Shown piece after piece: positions 1 to 12,700 of a stretch of 64,000 bases of DNA; position 1 is the first letter of the stretch, and every line of letters starts with the position of its first letter. The position numbers were made by a program, and so were the translations under genes. This stretch comes from Azolla caroliniana (Eukaryota; Polypodiophyta): assembly GCA_043228905.1 (NCBI GenBank), contig JBHGNT010000006.1, positions 9,920,001-9,984,000 of the forward strand. Direction: 5' to 3'. The notes below the pieces were generated by a model. That model did no database searches, had not been told where the DNA came from, and saw nothing but the letters and a program-made list of their open reading frames with translations.

Positions 1-520
1 TTTTGTTCATATAATCTAGAAGTGGATTTCCCTTTTTATTTATTTTTTGACGATTTTTGGACCAGTTTAAACATGACATAGATTTGAGGTTATGATGCAA
101 AAATATAGTTCTTTTTTCCTGATGATAATAATGATGTCGAGGGCAATGCTATTGATGCTGCTGATGGACCAGTTTGGATCCAATTCAAATCATGGCCCTC
201 TGACATTTTATTCTGAATGATGAAATTGTGTAATATCTGGATAGTCCTTGCCTTATGCATGAATGCGCTATGAAATAGGGAAAAATATTGGAGAAACTTA
301 TTAAAAAATCTCAAGATTGGAATATCGTTTAATTTATATCAAAATTTTTCTAGTGTTTTGATAAGAAAATCTCAATCATGAGATATCATATCAAGATTTT
401 CAAGGTTTCTGTTAAAAATCTCAATCATGTAATATCACTTATCTGTGTAGATAGTTTCAAGGGTTTCGCTAAAATATTTCTATCGTATGCTTATGCTGAA
501 CTTTCTTTTTCTTTTGCAAG
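1..520 (+). other. Intron sequence of the Rab GDI gene
   Basis: AT-rich sequence with no coding match. It ends in a pyrimidine-rich tract and AG acceptor at 519-520, directly before a GDI exon. The conserved GDI N-terminus (about 29 residues with the dinucleotide-fold-like glycine motif) was not found here, so the first exon most likely lies left of the window and this is the 3' part of intron 1. Confidence 0.7.
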
Positions 521-3500
521 GTTCTGCACATGGATAGGAATGATTATTATGGAGGAGAGTCAGCATCCCTCAATCTTTCACAGGTAAAGTAGATTAAATA
601 AATAAATGCCAATATATATGGAGATATTAATGAATTGTTCTCTTGCTATGTAATTTTGGTCTCTCATTTCTTGGTTTACTTTTTGTGCAGTTGTGGACCA
701 AATTTAGAGGTAGTGACAAACCTCCTCCACATTTGGGTTCAAGCAGAGACTACAATGTGGACATGGTTCCAAAGGTACGTACGACACACTGTTGTTTTTC
801 TTTTCAAATAAAACTTAAACTTTTTGATATTTTGAATAATTCATCCAGATTCCATTTAATATATGAGAAAGAAAGTGCTAACTCTTGCAATCTGTTTTTG
901 CCTTTATTTTTGTTTAGTGAACTTTGAAAAAAAGTGTTAATAATATGTGAGCAATTTGTTTTTGCTTTTATAAGTGACATAAGATGGTATGAATCAGATT
1001 TTTATTATATGTTCATAATATGTTTTGCTTGTGTTTCTATTTGCAGTTTATGATGGCCAATGGAGCTCTTGTACGTGTATTGATACACACAGATGTCACC
1101 AAATATTTGATGTTTAAAGCTGTTGATGGGAGCTATGTCTTCAACAAAGGGAAGGTAAAGCATTATCCTCTTTATTCTCTTGATGCTCATTTGGTTGAAA
1201 AGTAATTTATTATTCATCTAGAATTTAGGTTATTAACCCAAAATCTCACCATAGTAGGAAATCTTATGTTTCCTGCCATTCCTTCTGTTGGAAAAACTGC
1301 ATTTGGAATAGTAATGAAAAATTTAATTGTTTTGTGTCATTGTAGTTTGCTCATGAGCATATTATTTTTATTCATGTATAAGTCTTTTAAAAAAATGGGG
1401 TTTCCATCGTTATTCGCTATATTTACAGGCAACTATGGTCTGGAAACCTATATACATTGACATTGATTGAATTTAGGCTTACTTTATGTTTATGTGAATC
1501 ATACCTTTATACATGTATTTTTCGTATGTATACAAACCTATGCCACCCTCATTTTGTATTTGCATTGACAACGGTTATCTGGATTTATGAGCATGTTATT
1601 AGTAATTTAAGAAAAAAGAAGCTTGACAGACAATATATCTAAATTTTTTACCTTGTAGCAATAAGCTAATGTGCTAGATGTTTCTAATGGTTTTTCTGGG
1701 ATGCCCGTGTTTCATGTTTGGTCAGATTCACAAGGTTCCTGCCACAGACATAGAGGCATTGAAGTCTCCTCTCATGGGCCTATTTGAGAAACGTCGGGCT
1801 CGGAAGTTTTTCATTTATGTTCAGGATTATGTAGAGAATGATCCAAAGACTCACGAGGGGTTAGATCTTGCAAGGATAACACCGAGAGAGATTTATGCGT
1901 AATACTTTCTCATAAATCTAAATTCTATGAAAACCTTTTCATTCATTCTTTTGAGACATCCGAATAAATCTTACATGGTTGAATCCCTTTTTGTTTCTTT
2001 TTTGTGTATGTTTCCTTGGACAGAAAGTTTGGATTAGATGAGAATACTGTTGATTTTATTGGGCATGCCTTAGCATTATACCGGGATGATGCTTATCTTG
2101 ATCAACCTGCTCTAGAGTTTGTCAAGAGGGTTAAGGTTAAGATATTGAGGAGCTTCATTTAATGTAAGAATTCAGCCACACATGCATGGTGATCTAATCT
2201 GATTCTTCGTAAATTTCAGTTGTACTCTGAATCATTAGCTCGTTTTCAAGGGGGATCTCCATACATATACCCTTTGTATGGGCTTGGTGAACTACCACAG
2301 GTGATATTTACACATTCACATGTAATATGTATGCATGTATGTGTATATGGTATATGGCTATGTATGGATGTATGTATAGGCATGTATATGGATATGTATA
2401 TGTGTGTTGGGCTTGATGTGACCCGTAGAAAGTTTTGTTTGCTGTTGTAATAATGGAAGATATGCTTCTTCTTTCACACATGGTAGGGTTTTGCACGGCT
2501 GAGTGCAGTGTATGGTGGTACCTATATGCTAGCGAAACCAGAGTGCAAGGTAATTGCTCCACGCTGGGGTCAATTAGCTCATGCTGCGAATGTGACTACA
2601 GTTTTACTCAAGCCATGTCAATATTTACAGGTAGAATTTGATGAAGAAGGGAAAGCTTGTGGTGTCACATCTGAAGGAGAGACGGCAAGAACAAAGAAGG
2701 TTGTATGTGATCCATCATACCTCCCAAATAAGGTATCCCCCTATTCCATCAATTTACATCTCCTATTTGTGGGGATTTCTATATCAAGCTTTAGAGGATC
2801 TGAATTTGAGTTCATTTTATGATCTTTCAGATCAGATGACATTTGTTTTAATATTAAATGTCATACCTTTAAAATACATAATGTCAGCTCTATATCTCTA
2901 TACTTAATAGCACATTGTGCCTAAAAGTTAAATGATATGCCACAAGAAATAGTGTAACATTGGGAAGATGTGGTAAGGCACTAAGTAATGGTGCTTGGAT
3001 CAGTTGATATAGTGGAATTATGCATTGATAATCTATTGATAGGAGAGGATATACATTACGATGAAGCTGCTTTATTGTACGATGAATATTGTAATATTGT
3101 GGAGTTTTAACATGAATGCATGTGCATGGGGCTATTGATGCATTAGAAATTTTATACAGGCAATTAACAATGATTATTAGAGAAGGGCTACATCAGAAAG
3201 CAGCTGCTATTGTATATTTCATCATGATTTTAATATAGCATTATAACATCGTTAAGATGGACTAAATTCTCTCCTTGAGAATACTATATTGTAATATGAT
3301 GACAAATTTCTTAAATCCGAAACTGTAGGGAGACATAATACAAGAAACCGTAATGCACAACATGTATGGAATTGTTTTAAACTTTATATGATTGCAACAT
3401 TAAACTTATGGGTCTTCTTCAGGTGAGAAAGGTAGGGAAGGTAGCTCGTGCAATATGCATTATGAGCCATTCCATCCCGAATACAAATGATTCTACATCA

Positions 3501-4680
3501 GTTCAAATCATTTTGCCTCAGAAACAGCTAGGCAGGAAATCTGACATGTAAGTTAAATTAGCTTTATTAATTTTGAGAAGCCATACATGTTCATTCTGTT
3601 TTGTTAATTGCAGCATCAAATGGATGTATAAAAAACGATGTTGTTTCACATTCTGCTTCATAAATCCTGCATAATTTCTTGTTGCATTTATGTATATACC
3701 AAGGGGTTCAAGGCTTTTAGAATGGTTGTCATGATTTCATGATTCATTGTTCCAGGTATGTCTTCTGCTGCTCTCATTCACATAATGTAGCTCCAAAGGG
3801 CAAGTTTATTGCCTTTGTTTCGGCTGCAGCTGAAACTGATGATCCTGAGAAGGAACTGCAACCAGGAATCAGTCTCTTGGGTCCCGTTGATGAGATTTTC
3901 TTTGATATCTATGATAGATTTGAGCCAGTGAATGAACCTTCATTGGATCAATGCTATATTTCTAGAGTAATGTTACTTTTACTTGCTAGTGCTTCTGAAT
4001 AATACATAAAAATATATTGTAACTTTATCATTGACTACATTAGACATGAATAATGATCCTGGCTATTTCTGAACCCAGAGTTACGATGCGACAACCCATT
4101 TTGAGACAACTGTGGAAGATGTGCTGGCTCTGTATACAGCTATCACTGGAAAGGTAGATAATAATACACACACATACGCACACACACACGCACACACGGA
4201 CACATGCACACATGCTTTAACACACACACACACACGCACACACGGACACATGCACACATGCTTTAACACACACACACATGCTTTATGTTGAAACAAAGGG
4301 TGGCAAGGTATCATATTTATATGTCCATGCACCAACCATTCATATTTCCAGTCCATCCTATACATAGGATATGTTCTCAAAGGAAAATATTCATTTTCCG
4401 AAGTACGAGAATGAAAAAATCCCTTGTGCCATAAATTCAATTACTTGTATCCATTGCAAATATATACATCTAGGCCATTATAACAATGCCTATAGCTGTG
4501 ATAAGAACTTTTGATATTGGTATTACTACATGGATATTCACTATTTCAAAATGTATATGGTTAAAAATGTCCCATCCATACATGAATATATATGTTTCCT
4601 CATAATGGTCGTACTTTTCTTTTGGATAGGTCCTGGACTTGAGTGTTGATCTAAGTGCAGCGAGTGCTGCTGAGGAGTGA
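521..4680 (+). CDS. GDI: Rab GDP-dissociation inhibitor (3' part, 12 exons)
   Basis: Rab GDI binds prenylated GDP-bound Rab GTPases in the cytosol, extracts them from membranes and returns them to donor membranes. Exons: 521-583, 691-774, 1047-1154, 1726-1898, 2024-2135, 2220-2300, 2487-2549, 2631-2732, 3423-3547, 3756-3966, 4079-4153, 4630-4680 (stop TGA). All introns are GT-AG and every phase joins, giving 415 residues; with about 29 missing N-terminal residues the total is near 444, the usual plant length. Recognisable segments are [16 protein letters not shown] (exon at 521), [20 protein letters not shown] (exon at 1047) and [20 protein letters not shown] across the 2300/2487 junction, which are GDI/REP conserved regions. 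No frameshift or stop is seen, so it is probably functional. It is the only clear host protein gene in the window. Escort protein REP is the alternative, but REP is longer and has insertions not seen here. Confidence 0.95.
4160..4284. repeat. CA-rich microsatellite in the last GDI intron
   Basis: Imperfect (CA)n tract with a roughly 45-bp unit (CA run, GGACACATGCACACATGC, TTTAACACACA) repeated in tandem. Open frames across it are low-complexity artefacts. Confidence 0.85.
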
Positions 4681-5980
4681 AGCGACACATTTATTTTGTT
4701 ATCTCCAAATAAGTTGTTTTGATTTACCCATCTCTGTCTCTGTCTCTCTCTTGTTGATCGAATGGATGTATCTCATTCTCATTACTAATATATAACTTCC
4801 CAATCGGTTGCTGGGTGGTTCTCTATGGTATGTTCACAATTTCTTAAGTAAAGATTAGCTGGGGGATTAAAACTCTATATTATTAATCAGTTACATTGGG
4901 CGAGGCGCTCTTGGTTACCTTTTTGCTCCAATGAGTGGTGCTTGTTTTGTCAAAACTTTTCGTTTCTAATGCCATATGCCATTTTGCTTTTATTAAAAAC
5001 GTCTTTATATTAGCTTCTTTTTGGATTGATGTTATCCCTTATTAATGTTATCCTTTTGCAAGAAGGCCTTTGTAACAAGATGACTTGATACACCTTCGTG
5101 TATTTTTGATAGAAAGAATATTGCATATGCCACAAGCATAGCAAGACTCCAGGTTATAAGTAGCAAATGGTGACTATTTCCACGAGGGAATCCATGCTTT
5201 AATGTTGGTAAGCATGAATTATGTTCACAGGGGAAATTAGGCTATAATGCCAGTAAACATGAATATCATTCATGAGAGAATTATGTTCATTGGAAACCCT
5301 AGGCAGTAAATTTGAATTATGTTCACTCTACTTTATATTGCAGGTTTTTCTCCTTACATACTTTGCTTTTGCTGACGACCACAGTTTACAATGTATTGTG
5401 ATGTTGGTTCTCTTCATAGATTTGCGTAGAGTGAGGGAATTAAGAAAGTAACAATCATAATTTATATTTTGTATTATAAGAGATTCATTTATGTGGCAAG
5501 GATGCTAGATCTTAACAATCATCTCGACTAGGAGATTTAAATGTATAACTCGTAATTGCTAAGATTGGAATACTTATAAACTTTTGACCCTTGCATATAA
5601 AGGATTCGATTAAACTTCAAGTTAGCTATGAACTCGAGTCTCATTAACAAGAGCATATGATACATAAATATGAGAATGATGCATACATATATGTTGAATT
5701 AGAAAGAATGAATTGTGTATGACATGGACAATTGACGTGGAGAAATTGGGCCTAATAAAAAATAGTGACCAAGTCTTTTCAAAATGTACTTGTTCATGTT
5801 GGTGATTAGCATATTTGCCAATGAAAGCAGGAGTTGATAGACTGTAGGGGTCAAGTAAAAATTTGCAAGGGAGATTTGCAAAAGAACCACCAAAATTTTC
5901 ATGAAACATCCTTAATTTTTTGGACGCTTGTAAAATTCTCTGTTTTATATTATTTTCTTGTGGGATGAAACATGTTTTAG
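4681..5980. other. Intergenic region, no gene seen
   Basis: AT-rich DNA after the GDI stop. The first few hundred bases probably include the GDI 3' UTR. No coding match, RNA gene or repeat was recognised. Confidence 0.6.
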
Positions 5981-5989
5981 TCTTTGAAA

Positions 5990-6129
5990 CAACATTGATG
6001 GTCTAGTGGTAGAATAATACCCAAACCTAGGCTCGATTCTCAGCTAGTGTAGCTTCATTTGCAACTTGTTCCTTTTCATGGGCCAAATTTGGTCGTAGAC
6101 GACGTTAATATGTCTTGTTTTCTTTATTT
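5990..6129 (+). mobile_element. SINE with tRNA-Gly head and LINE-type tail
   Basis: The head (about 5993-6051) aligns to the intact tRNA-Gly(GCC) genes nearby. It keeps the A box and B box region but has lost about 11-13 nt of the anticodon arm, and nearly all other differences are C to T or G to A. A linker leads to 6078-6112, which matches the 3' end of the LINE at 9595: TCATGGGCCAAATTTGG, then a GACGTTAATA block. A T-rich tail follows. A perfect 9-bp direct repeat, TCTTTGAAA, flanks the unit at 5981-5989 and 6130-6138 and is read as a target-site duplication. Inference: a Pol III transcript with a LINE tail that was retroposed by LINE machinery. Confidence 0.8.
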
Positions 6130-6191
6130 TCTTTGAAAAGACTTGAAATAATATATGTTTTAAAATACTTTGTTAAAGTTGCATACAACAA

Positions 6192-6262
6192 GCACTGGTG
6201 GTCTAGTGGTAGAATAGTACCCTGCCACGGTACAGACCCGGGTTCGATTCCCGGCCAGTGCA
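6192..6262 (+). tRNA. trnG-GCC: tRNA-Gly (anticodon GCC)
   Basis: 71-nt cloverleaf. Acceptor stem GCACTGG pairs with CCAGTGC, with discriminator A. The anticodon arm is GTACC, loop CTGCCAC, GGTAC, giving anticodon GCC at 6224-6226. The T arm is CCGGG-TTCGATT-CCCGG. No intron. A T run at 6264-6267 can serve as Pol III terminator, and CAA motifs just upstream fit plant tRNA promoters. Confidence 0.97.
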
Positions 6263-6648
6263 GTTTTATGCGTTTTCAAAATCTTACTTTTATAATTTAC
6301 AATGTGTTATTACATTGTAGCAGAAGTAGAGTGAGTCCTCATGGCATGAACTTCATTGATTCATTCATTTTGTATGGGGTTTGAATGTCTACTCACCTGC
6401 AAATAAATAAAATCAGGGAGGCCACACATCATATATACTTCATCCTTGTATGTGTGCTATATATTTCTCTGTGTGTTCAAGGCATATATGTATGTTTGTA
6501 TATGTGTGTGCCCATTTCTATGTTTTGCATTTGAATGCTTTAAAGGTACGTGACTGAATCAGTACATTGTTGCACAAAAGCCATCATTTGTATATTGTTT
6601 TGCATTCCTGTGATAATATCGTTAGCGTTAGATGGTTTGTTCCCAGTT

Positions 6649-6719
6649 GCACTGGTGGTCTAGTGGTAGAATAGTACCCTGCCACGGTACAGACCCGGGT
6701 TCGATTCCCGGCCAGTGCA
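6649..6719 (+). tRNA. trnG-GCC: tRNA-Gly (anticodon GCC)
   Basis: Identical in all 71 nt to the copy at 6192. Flanks are unrelated apart from general AT-richness. A T run (TCTTTT) follows about 10 nt downstream. Confidence 0.97.
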
Positions 6720-7205
6720 AATCAAATCTTTTGTCATTCATATTTTCAAATTCAAATGGCCATGTTTCATTCATATACCATGTGCCATTTCCATCCATGC
6801 TTTCTTTTTTGTTCATGTGCAGGAGCTGGATGCACATTGCACATTAAGGAGATGATATTGTTAGGAGCAAATTGTGAATTTACTAAAACCCAGCATGTTT
6901 CAACATCTTTTGGCAAATCCATACCAAGAAAAATAGAAGTACATGATGTACTTCTCTACCGAAACTAAATTGGGTTGAAGTCCATATACATATCAAGTTA
7001 ATCATTTTAGTGCCAATCATTAGCTGCATGCATATATTTCGATCGGTTTGCCGAAATGTTTCTGGTCATGATTTGGTGGTATCCAGAAGCTATTCTGATC
7101 TCTGGTTGGCATTCATGTTTAGATTGTGTTGGTTCATGAAGGGCTAAATCAAGTGAAACATGTTGTTGTATGCATGCATGTGCCAGGCATTTTCTGTCTT
7201 ATGAT

Positions 7206-7242
7206 CACACACACATACACACACACACATATATATATGTGA
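7206..7242. repeat. (CA)n/(TA)n microsatellite
   Basis: Simple CA repeats running into a short TA run between the second and third tRNA genes. Confidence 0.85.
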
Positions 7243-7396
7243 AGAAGTATCCATAAATTGGATGTTGAAATGGTGTATGCTGAAATTATGAATGTTTTGG
7301 CGAGTACTGCACATGATTAATGAACGTATGGCTCAATGGATTGACATATGCTTCATTGATTGATGTATCAAAACCTAAAACGCAGGTACCAATTAA

Positions 7397-7408
7397 GCAC
7401 TGGTGGTC
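7397..7408 (+). pseudogene. tRNA-Gly 5' fragment
   Basis: Twelve bases match the first 12 nt of the nearby tRNA-Gly genes (GCACTGGTGGTC), then the match stops. It has no B box and cannot fold as a tRNA. It is probably a remnant of a further copy; with only 12 nt, chance is possible but less likely this close to three full copies. Confidence 0.45.
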
Positions 7409-7517
7409 AATGAGCAGTATGCAAATTAGTTTGCACATGAGAATTAATGTATGGACGAACAGATTTGGCTGTATAAATTATTGAAAATAATTTAAACGAA
7501 CCCTAATTATTAATCGT

Positions 7518-7588
7518 GCACTGGTGGTCTAGTGGTAGAATAGTACCCTGCCACGGTACAGACCCGGGTTCGATTCCCGGCCAGTGCA
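7518..7588 (+). tRNA. trnG-GCC: tRNA-Gly (anticodon GCC)
   Basis: Third identical 71-nt copy, same strand, with intact acceptor, anticodon and T stems and anticodon GCC. A TTTTGTTTT run follows about 13 nt downstream. Confidence 0.97.
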
Positions 7589-9594
7589 GTATGGACACAT
7601 AATTTTGTTTTGCTTTCCAGCCACGCTGTGAAGATGGAGGAAAATTTTAGGACTTTTTAAGCAAAGATTCACTCACTTTTCTTCTAATTGGCCCAAGTTA
7701 TTTCAACAGATTTATTTATGACTTACATTTATTGATTAGTGGCTTGGTAGATTAATGGAGTTGATTAACTACATTAAGGTCATATACGATCTAAATGTTT
7801 CCTTAATAATGATGTGCTTTGCCTTAATGGCCTTGTCATTAGCTTGGAGAAAGCATGCGATTAACACTCTTGATAAAGAAGGCCAATTTTGAAAAGATAA
7901 TGGTTTTGGGAAATCTCTAATGTTCATGGGTGTTTCCTTAGTAATTGTTTTGAAGTTCATGAACCCCAAGGGTGTGAAACACTGGAAGTGTGGGGGTGCT
8001 TCATGAAAATCCAAGTATTTCGGAACACAATAGAACAAATGTAACCAAGATCTTAAGCCTTGAGACCTCTTGTAAATTTGTGGCATGAAATATGCCCATC
8101 GAGTTTGCGAAAAAGTCATAAGCATGATATCCATTTGAAATCCCGAAATGGATATATGTCCAATTGAAACTCCCCTCGGAGCCTTCTAGTGGACCAACTC
8201 TCCGTTGGGAAAAGCATATACAAAACATCTCCCCTCTTCGTAATTAGAAGGATCATATTGAAAGTGAAGAGAAAACTATGAAATTGAGATTAAAAACGAA
8301 TGCTTCCTTATTTCTAGAAATTTACATCGATAGGCTTGGTCAAAATAGACTCTCTTAATCACATGTGTACTAAAATTAAGCAAACCATCACGAAAACTTA
8401 TGAGCAACATCATTATAATTAAGCATATTATAGTGCCTTACTCCACCTTCTAATCTCGGATAGCTTAACTAGCACATTCAACTTTGAATTGTAAGCATAA
8501 TTAAGCATCTAATTATCTCAATTTGGAGAAAGAGAAATCTATAATTATGTTTAACTTTTGTGATTAGGAGTGTTATTTCAACCAAACATACTTCAGTACT
8601 TTTGAAAATTACCCCAAAGCATGCAACCTAGAGCACTAGGGCTAAGGTAATTATAAGCCATATAATTTTGTTGTAAAAATGTTGACAAAATGTGTCACTT
8701 GTATTATAAGCATAGAGAGTGGCATTTTGAGATTTACCAAGGGCTAAAAATCAATATTACCCTCTACCATGAGGGGCAAAGTGACGTATATATTAAACAA
8801 GTGAGCCCATAAATCCAATACAACCATTTCATATCGACATCTTCCACATGATATAACAAAAATAATAATGTAGTATCGAACCATGATTTTGGAAGGCTGA
8901 AATATTTAATGTTATCCAATGTTTGGAAAAGTTGTTATTTTTACTTATTCCGATTAGTCACCTTTCCATGCATGAAATAATACAGAACTATGAGAAAATA
9001 CCACAAGTGTATACCGTTCTTCGAATTTTACTCTTTTCATAGATATTTCCAAATAGGCAACATAAAACATCTAATTAATCATATAATTGAATACTCGAGG
9101 GAGAATGGGAAAACTAAGGTTTACTCCCAAGGTTCTACTTTACCATGTTTGTAAATGCAATGTTCTCTTATTTGATTTGAGTGTATTTAAGTCCTTTCCA
9201 AAAGGAGTCATCTTCCCCAATTGTTTAGAATTTCCTTTTAAAGATGAGCTTCCATCACTTAAATGAAGATGGCTCCCAAGAGATATGACATATGACAGGG
9301 ACTTTTGTATTAAACAATTTGCATTCATGTTGAGAATCAAACTCAACTTCCCTATGGTGTGAACACACTTTAAGAATATTCAAATGTGTGAACCCCCACT
9401 ACCATGTAAAATAACTAATGTGTCATAAGACTTCACTTCTATTCCTAACTAATGGAAAAGTAGCTTCATTTTGGAAAAAGAAGAAGAAGAAAAGACTTAA
9501 CTTCTATGACACATAGTTGGTAGGTAGATAGTTAAGCCCACACCTCTTTCCCAAGAGGTAGTAAGAGAATGTAGAGAAAGAAAGAAGAAAGAAA
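7589..9594. other. Intergenic region, no gene seen
   Basis: About 2 kb of AT-rich DNA. A 121-codon open frame on the - strand (7769-8134) resembles nothing recognisable. A GA-rich stretch (about 9479-9500 and 9563-9596) leads up to the LINE 3' end. Confidence 0.55.
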
Positions 9595-9614
9595 GATGTA
9601 TTAACGTCTTCTAA

Positions 9615-9628
9615 GGCCAAATTTGGCC
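9615..9628 (-). other. LINE 3' UTR stem-loop
   Basis: Perfect palindrome GGCCAAATTTGGCC, able to form a 5-bp stem with a 4-nt loop. It sits about 20 nt from the element end and is followed on the sense strand by a GAAGACG-TTAATA block. The second LINE copy (14854-14867) has GGTCATATTTGACC, where a C-G pair has become T-A on both arms. Some plant L1s require a 3' stem-loop for reverse-transcriptase recognition; this is a good candidate for such a site. Confidence 0.7.
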
Positions 9629-9780
9629 CATGAGACAATTGGTTTACAACAATAGAGTATTTATCCAGTCATCATAACTAAAAATAAAATTAAGTAAAAA
9701 AAATAGAACTTAAACTAAAAGAGTTCTAGTAGTGTACAATATGTAGTATACTCGAAAGTGACTATACACTAAGCCTAATT

Positions 9781-12700
9781 TTATTTCCACCCAAGCCTCT
9801 CGAAAAGAAGTGGGGGGTCAAAGGGTCTTGATGTGGGTTCCAATGTAGAGAGTGCCCTAGCCATGGCTTCTAGGCGGTGTAGCTCACGTTCCCTTATTTT
9901 CAATATTGCTTCCACATCACGTTGAGTTGTTTTGAAACCCGGCACCCGAGGACGCCTGGTTCTTCTCTGGTTTTCTGCCTCATCAATGGAAAGGCCGAGT
10001 GGTGCAAGTGTGTCGGCATTCGTTGTCTCCTCAGGTTCCTGAAAAACTGCATTTGTTACATGTTCGTGATCATTAGCAACATTATTGTCAACATTTTGTA
10101 ATTTATTCTCTCTGTGTTGTTTTAGCTCTAGAATGTATTTGCCTAATTTCTTTATATCTAGAGTATCTAATAGTTTGGGGAGGGTGGGAGACGGACCAAG
10201 TATGTCTTGGTATTTTGCCCTTATCTCGGCATAGGTTGGACACTTGCATGAAAAGTGGTACTCATCCTCTATCTCTATGTGACATAACCTACATATCCTT
10301 TCCTCCCTAGGGACTCCACTAGTACGGCCATTTTCAATCTCAAGTTGGTGAGACGATATTCTAAGTTGTCCAATGGCAACCCTTAGTGCATGTGGTAAGA
10401 ATACATCTAGATATTTTGGCCGTGTGATAAAACCTAACTCAGAGAAGTGCATGAAGTGTTTCTTATAGTACGACATTTTAGATGGGAGTGGCTCTAGTGG
10501 GGTGATCCATTTACACCGAGTGTAAATTTGCCATATTTCTTGGCGTATTACTTTATTGCGGTTCTCATGAGAGATTAAGGTGTTATCACTCGTGTGGTTG
10601 TACCTAAGGGGAGGTAGGTTATTAATGTCTAGACCATTCGCAAGAAGCCAAGTCACCATCATGCCATACCATGAGCTAGTATAGCCGGACTCATACAATG
10701 ATCGAGAGGCCTTAAAGGCTTGATGAGATATTCTATCATGTGGTTGGCTATGTATCCTATCAATAAAGACTACAAGTTGAAAAAGTGCCTCTACTAGCAT
10801 TGGGGGTAATGTGAACTCGGCCCTAATAATGTCATGTGGTACAGTCGATTTGCTTCGGAGTTGGCGTGATAGCATCATCACCAATGGTCTCTCTAATTGC
10901 GTCCACATGAAGGATGGTAATCCTGGAGCCCAAACCGCTGATGCATACATGAGGGAGGGGGTCACTAATGAGTCAAAGAGCCACCCTTTAGTCCGTGGGT
11001 CTTGAAAGTGTGCTTGGTGGCATTGTCTCTCTAGGAGTGAGAGGGATGCATGTCCTCTCGTGAGTCTATCCTTCGCTGCCTGTGTCATCGAAAATTTACC
11101 TGAGCGGGCACTAAAAGTGACTCCGAGATATACGTACGATCCAACCACCTCGACTGGGCTATGGGAGATAGTTAGGTGACACTTAGCTCTAACTTGGGCC
11201 GATGTGTGGAAGATAAGGACTTTCGTTTTCCCTAGATTCACTACCAATCCTCGTTGTACACAAAAGTCATCTAAGGCATTGAGGTGCCTCTGTAGGTCGT
11301 GTTCGGATTCAGAGAGCAAAACTATGTCATCCGCATAGAGCAAGATACGAACCTGCGTATCCCCAAGGACCACTCCGGTGCCTCCCTCACGAGCAATAAA
11401 ATCTGTGATCTCATCAATGTAGATCCCAAAAAGCGTCGGTGATAGGGGGCAACCTTGTTTTACACCAATAGTGCTAGTGAAACGATTGGATAGGCCACCT
11501 GGGCATCGGACACACCCGGACACTTGTTCATATAGTGCGTAGATGACCCATACCATATCATCTGGTATCCTCAAGCTTTTAAGTCTATCAGACAACCGAT
11601 CTCTAGGGACTGTGTCAAAGGCTTTGCGGAAGTCAACAAAACAACAATATAATCTCTTCTTGCGAGCCCTAGTTTGGTCAATTAGGCATCTAAGTGTGAA
11701 GATGTGATCAATAGTGGAGAAGGCTCGTCTAAAGCCAGCTTGTTCAGGTGCACGAAGGTTTAGGGTCTCCATGTAGTCGCTAAGCTCTGCTTCCATTACT
11801 GCACCATATAACTTAGCAAGGGTATGGCCTATCATAATGGTCCTATATGTATTTGGGTCCATGGGGTGCCCCCCTTTATGTATGGGGGTCACTGTATTCA
11901 TAGTCCACTGTGGTGGAAAACCCTCCGCAAGGGCACGATTGAAGATTAGAGTTAGCAAGGGAGCTAGGCACTCTCTCGCATATATAATGTGTTCTGCTCG
12001 CAATCCTGTGTGGTCCATGGACTTCCTATGTTGTAATTTCTTTATGACCTTCATGACCCTAGAGGTCGTGAAAAGTGTCCCCGTGGTAGGCCGGGGTGTG
12101 GAAGGCATTGGAAAAGGTGGTTGGTTTGGGATTTGGTAAAGTCTCTCTGTATATGTGTGCCAAGTTTCGGGATCTTCGACGGGTGATTGTGGTCTTGGCT
12201 CCCGTAGTCTCTTCCATGCCGTGGCGCAATCGCTACTCATGAGCATATGGTAGAGTTCCCAGTATTGGGATGCCTCCCACGCTCGTCTCTTACGACGTGT
12301 CATCTTACGCATTTCTTTGCGAGCTTGTGTGGAGGTAATACTACCATTGAGTTGCGATACTGTAAGTTGTCTATGTAGGTCCCTACAATCCTCGTCATAC
12401 CATTTATTTTGTGGCATTGATCCTGATCTACCTTGATTTGAGTGTTTTGTATATGGGAAACTGCTAGCTGCTGCGGAGTGAAGGATGTGTGTGAGTTTTG
12501 TACTAAGGCTTTCTAACGGTAGAGAGGGATCAATGGAGGGGAGATGGGCCTGAACATGTTGAGAGTATATGTCAGAGAGCTCATGTGTGAAATGTATTGT
12601 GGTGTGATGGCATGGTTGACTAGACTTGGTGACCTTAGAGATATCACATTTTAGCTCGAAGTATAAGAAGCTATGGTCTGCGCCAATAGGGCATGGGGCC

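Noticed and set aside
4081-4440. Cys/Val-rich open frame on the - strand
   Set aside because: Product of the CA microsatellite in a GDI intron.
6263-6648. Protein-coding frames spanning the tRNA genes
   Set aside because: They are open only because the tRNA sequence lacks stops; the same peptide recurs at each tRNA copy.
7769-8134. 121-codon open frame on the - strand
   Set aside because: No recognisable motif, AT-rich composition and no context; likely chance.
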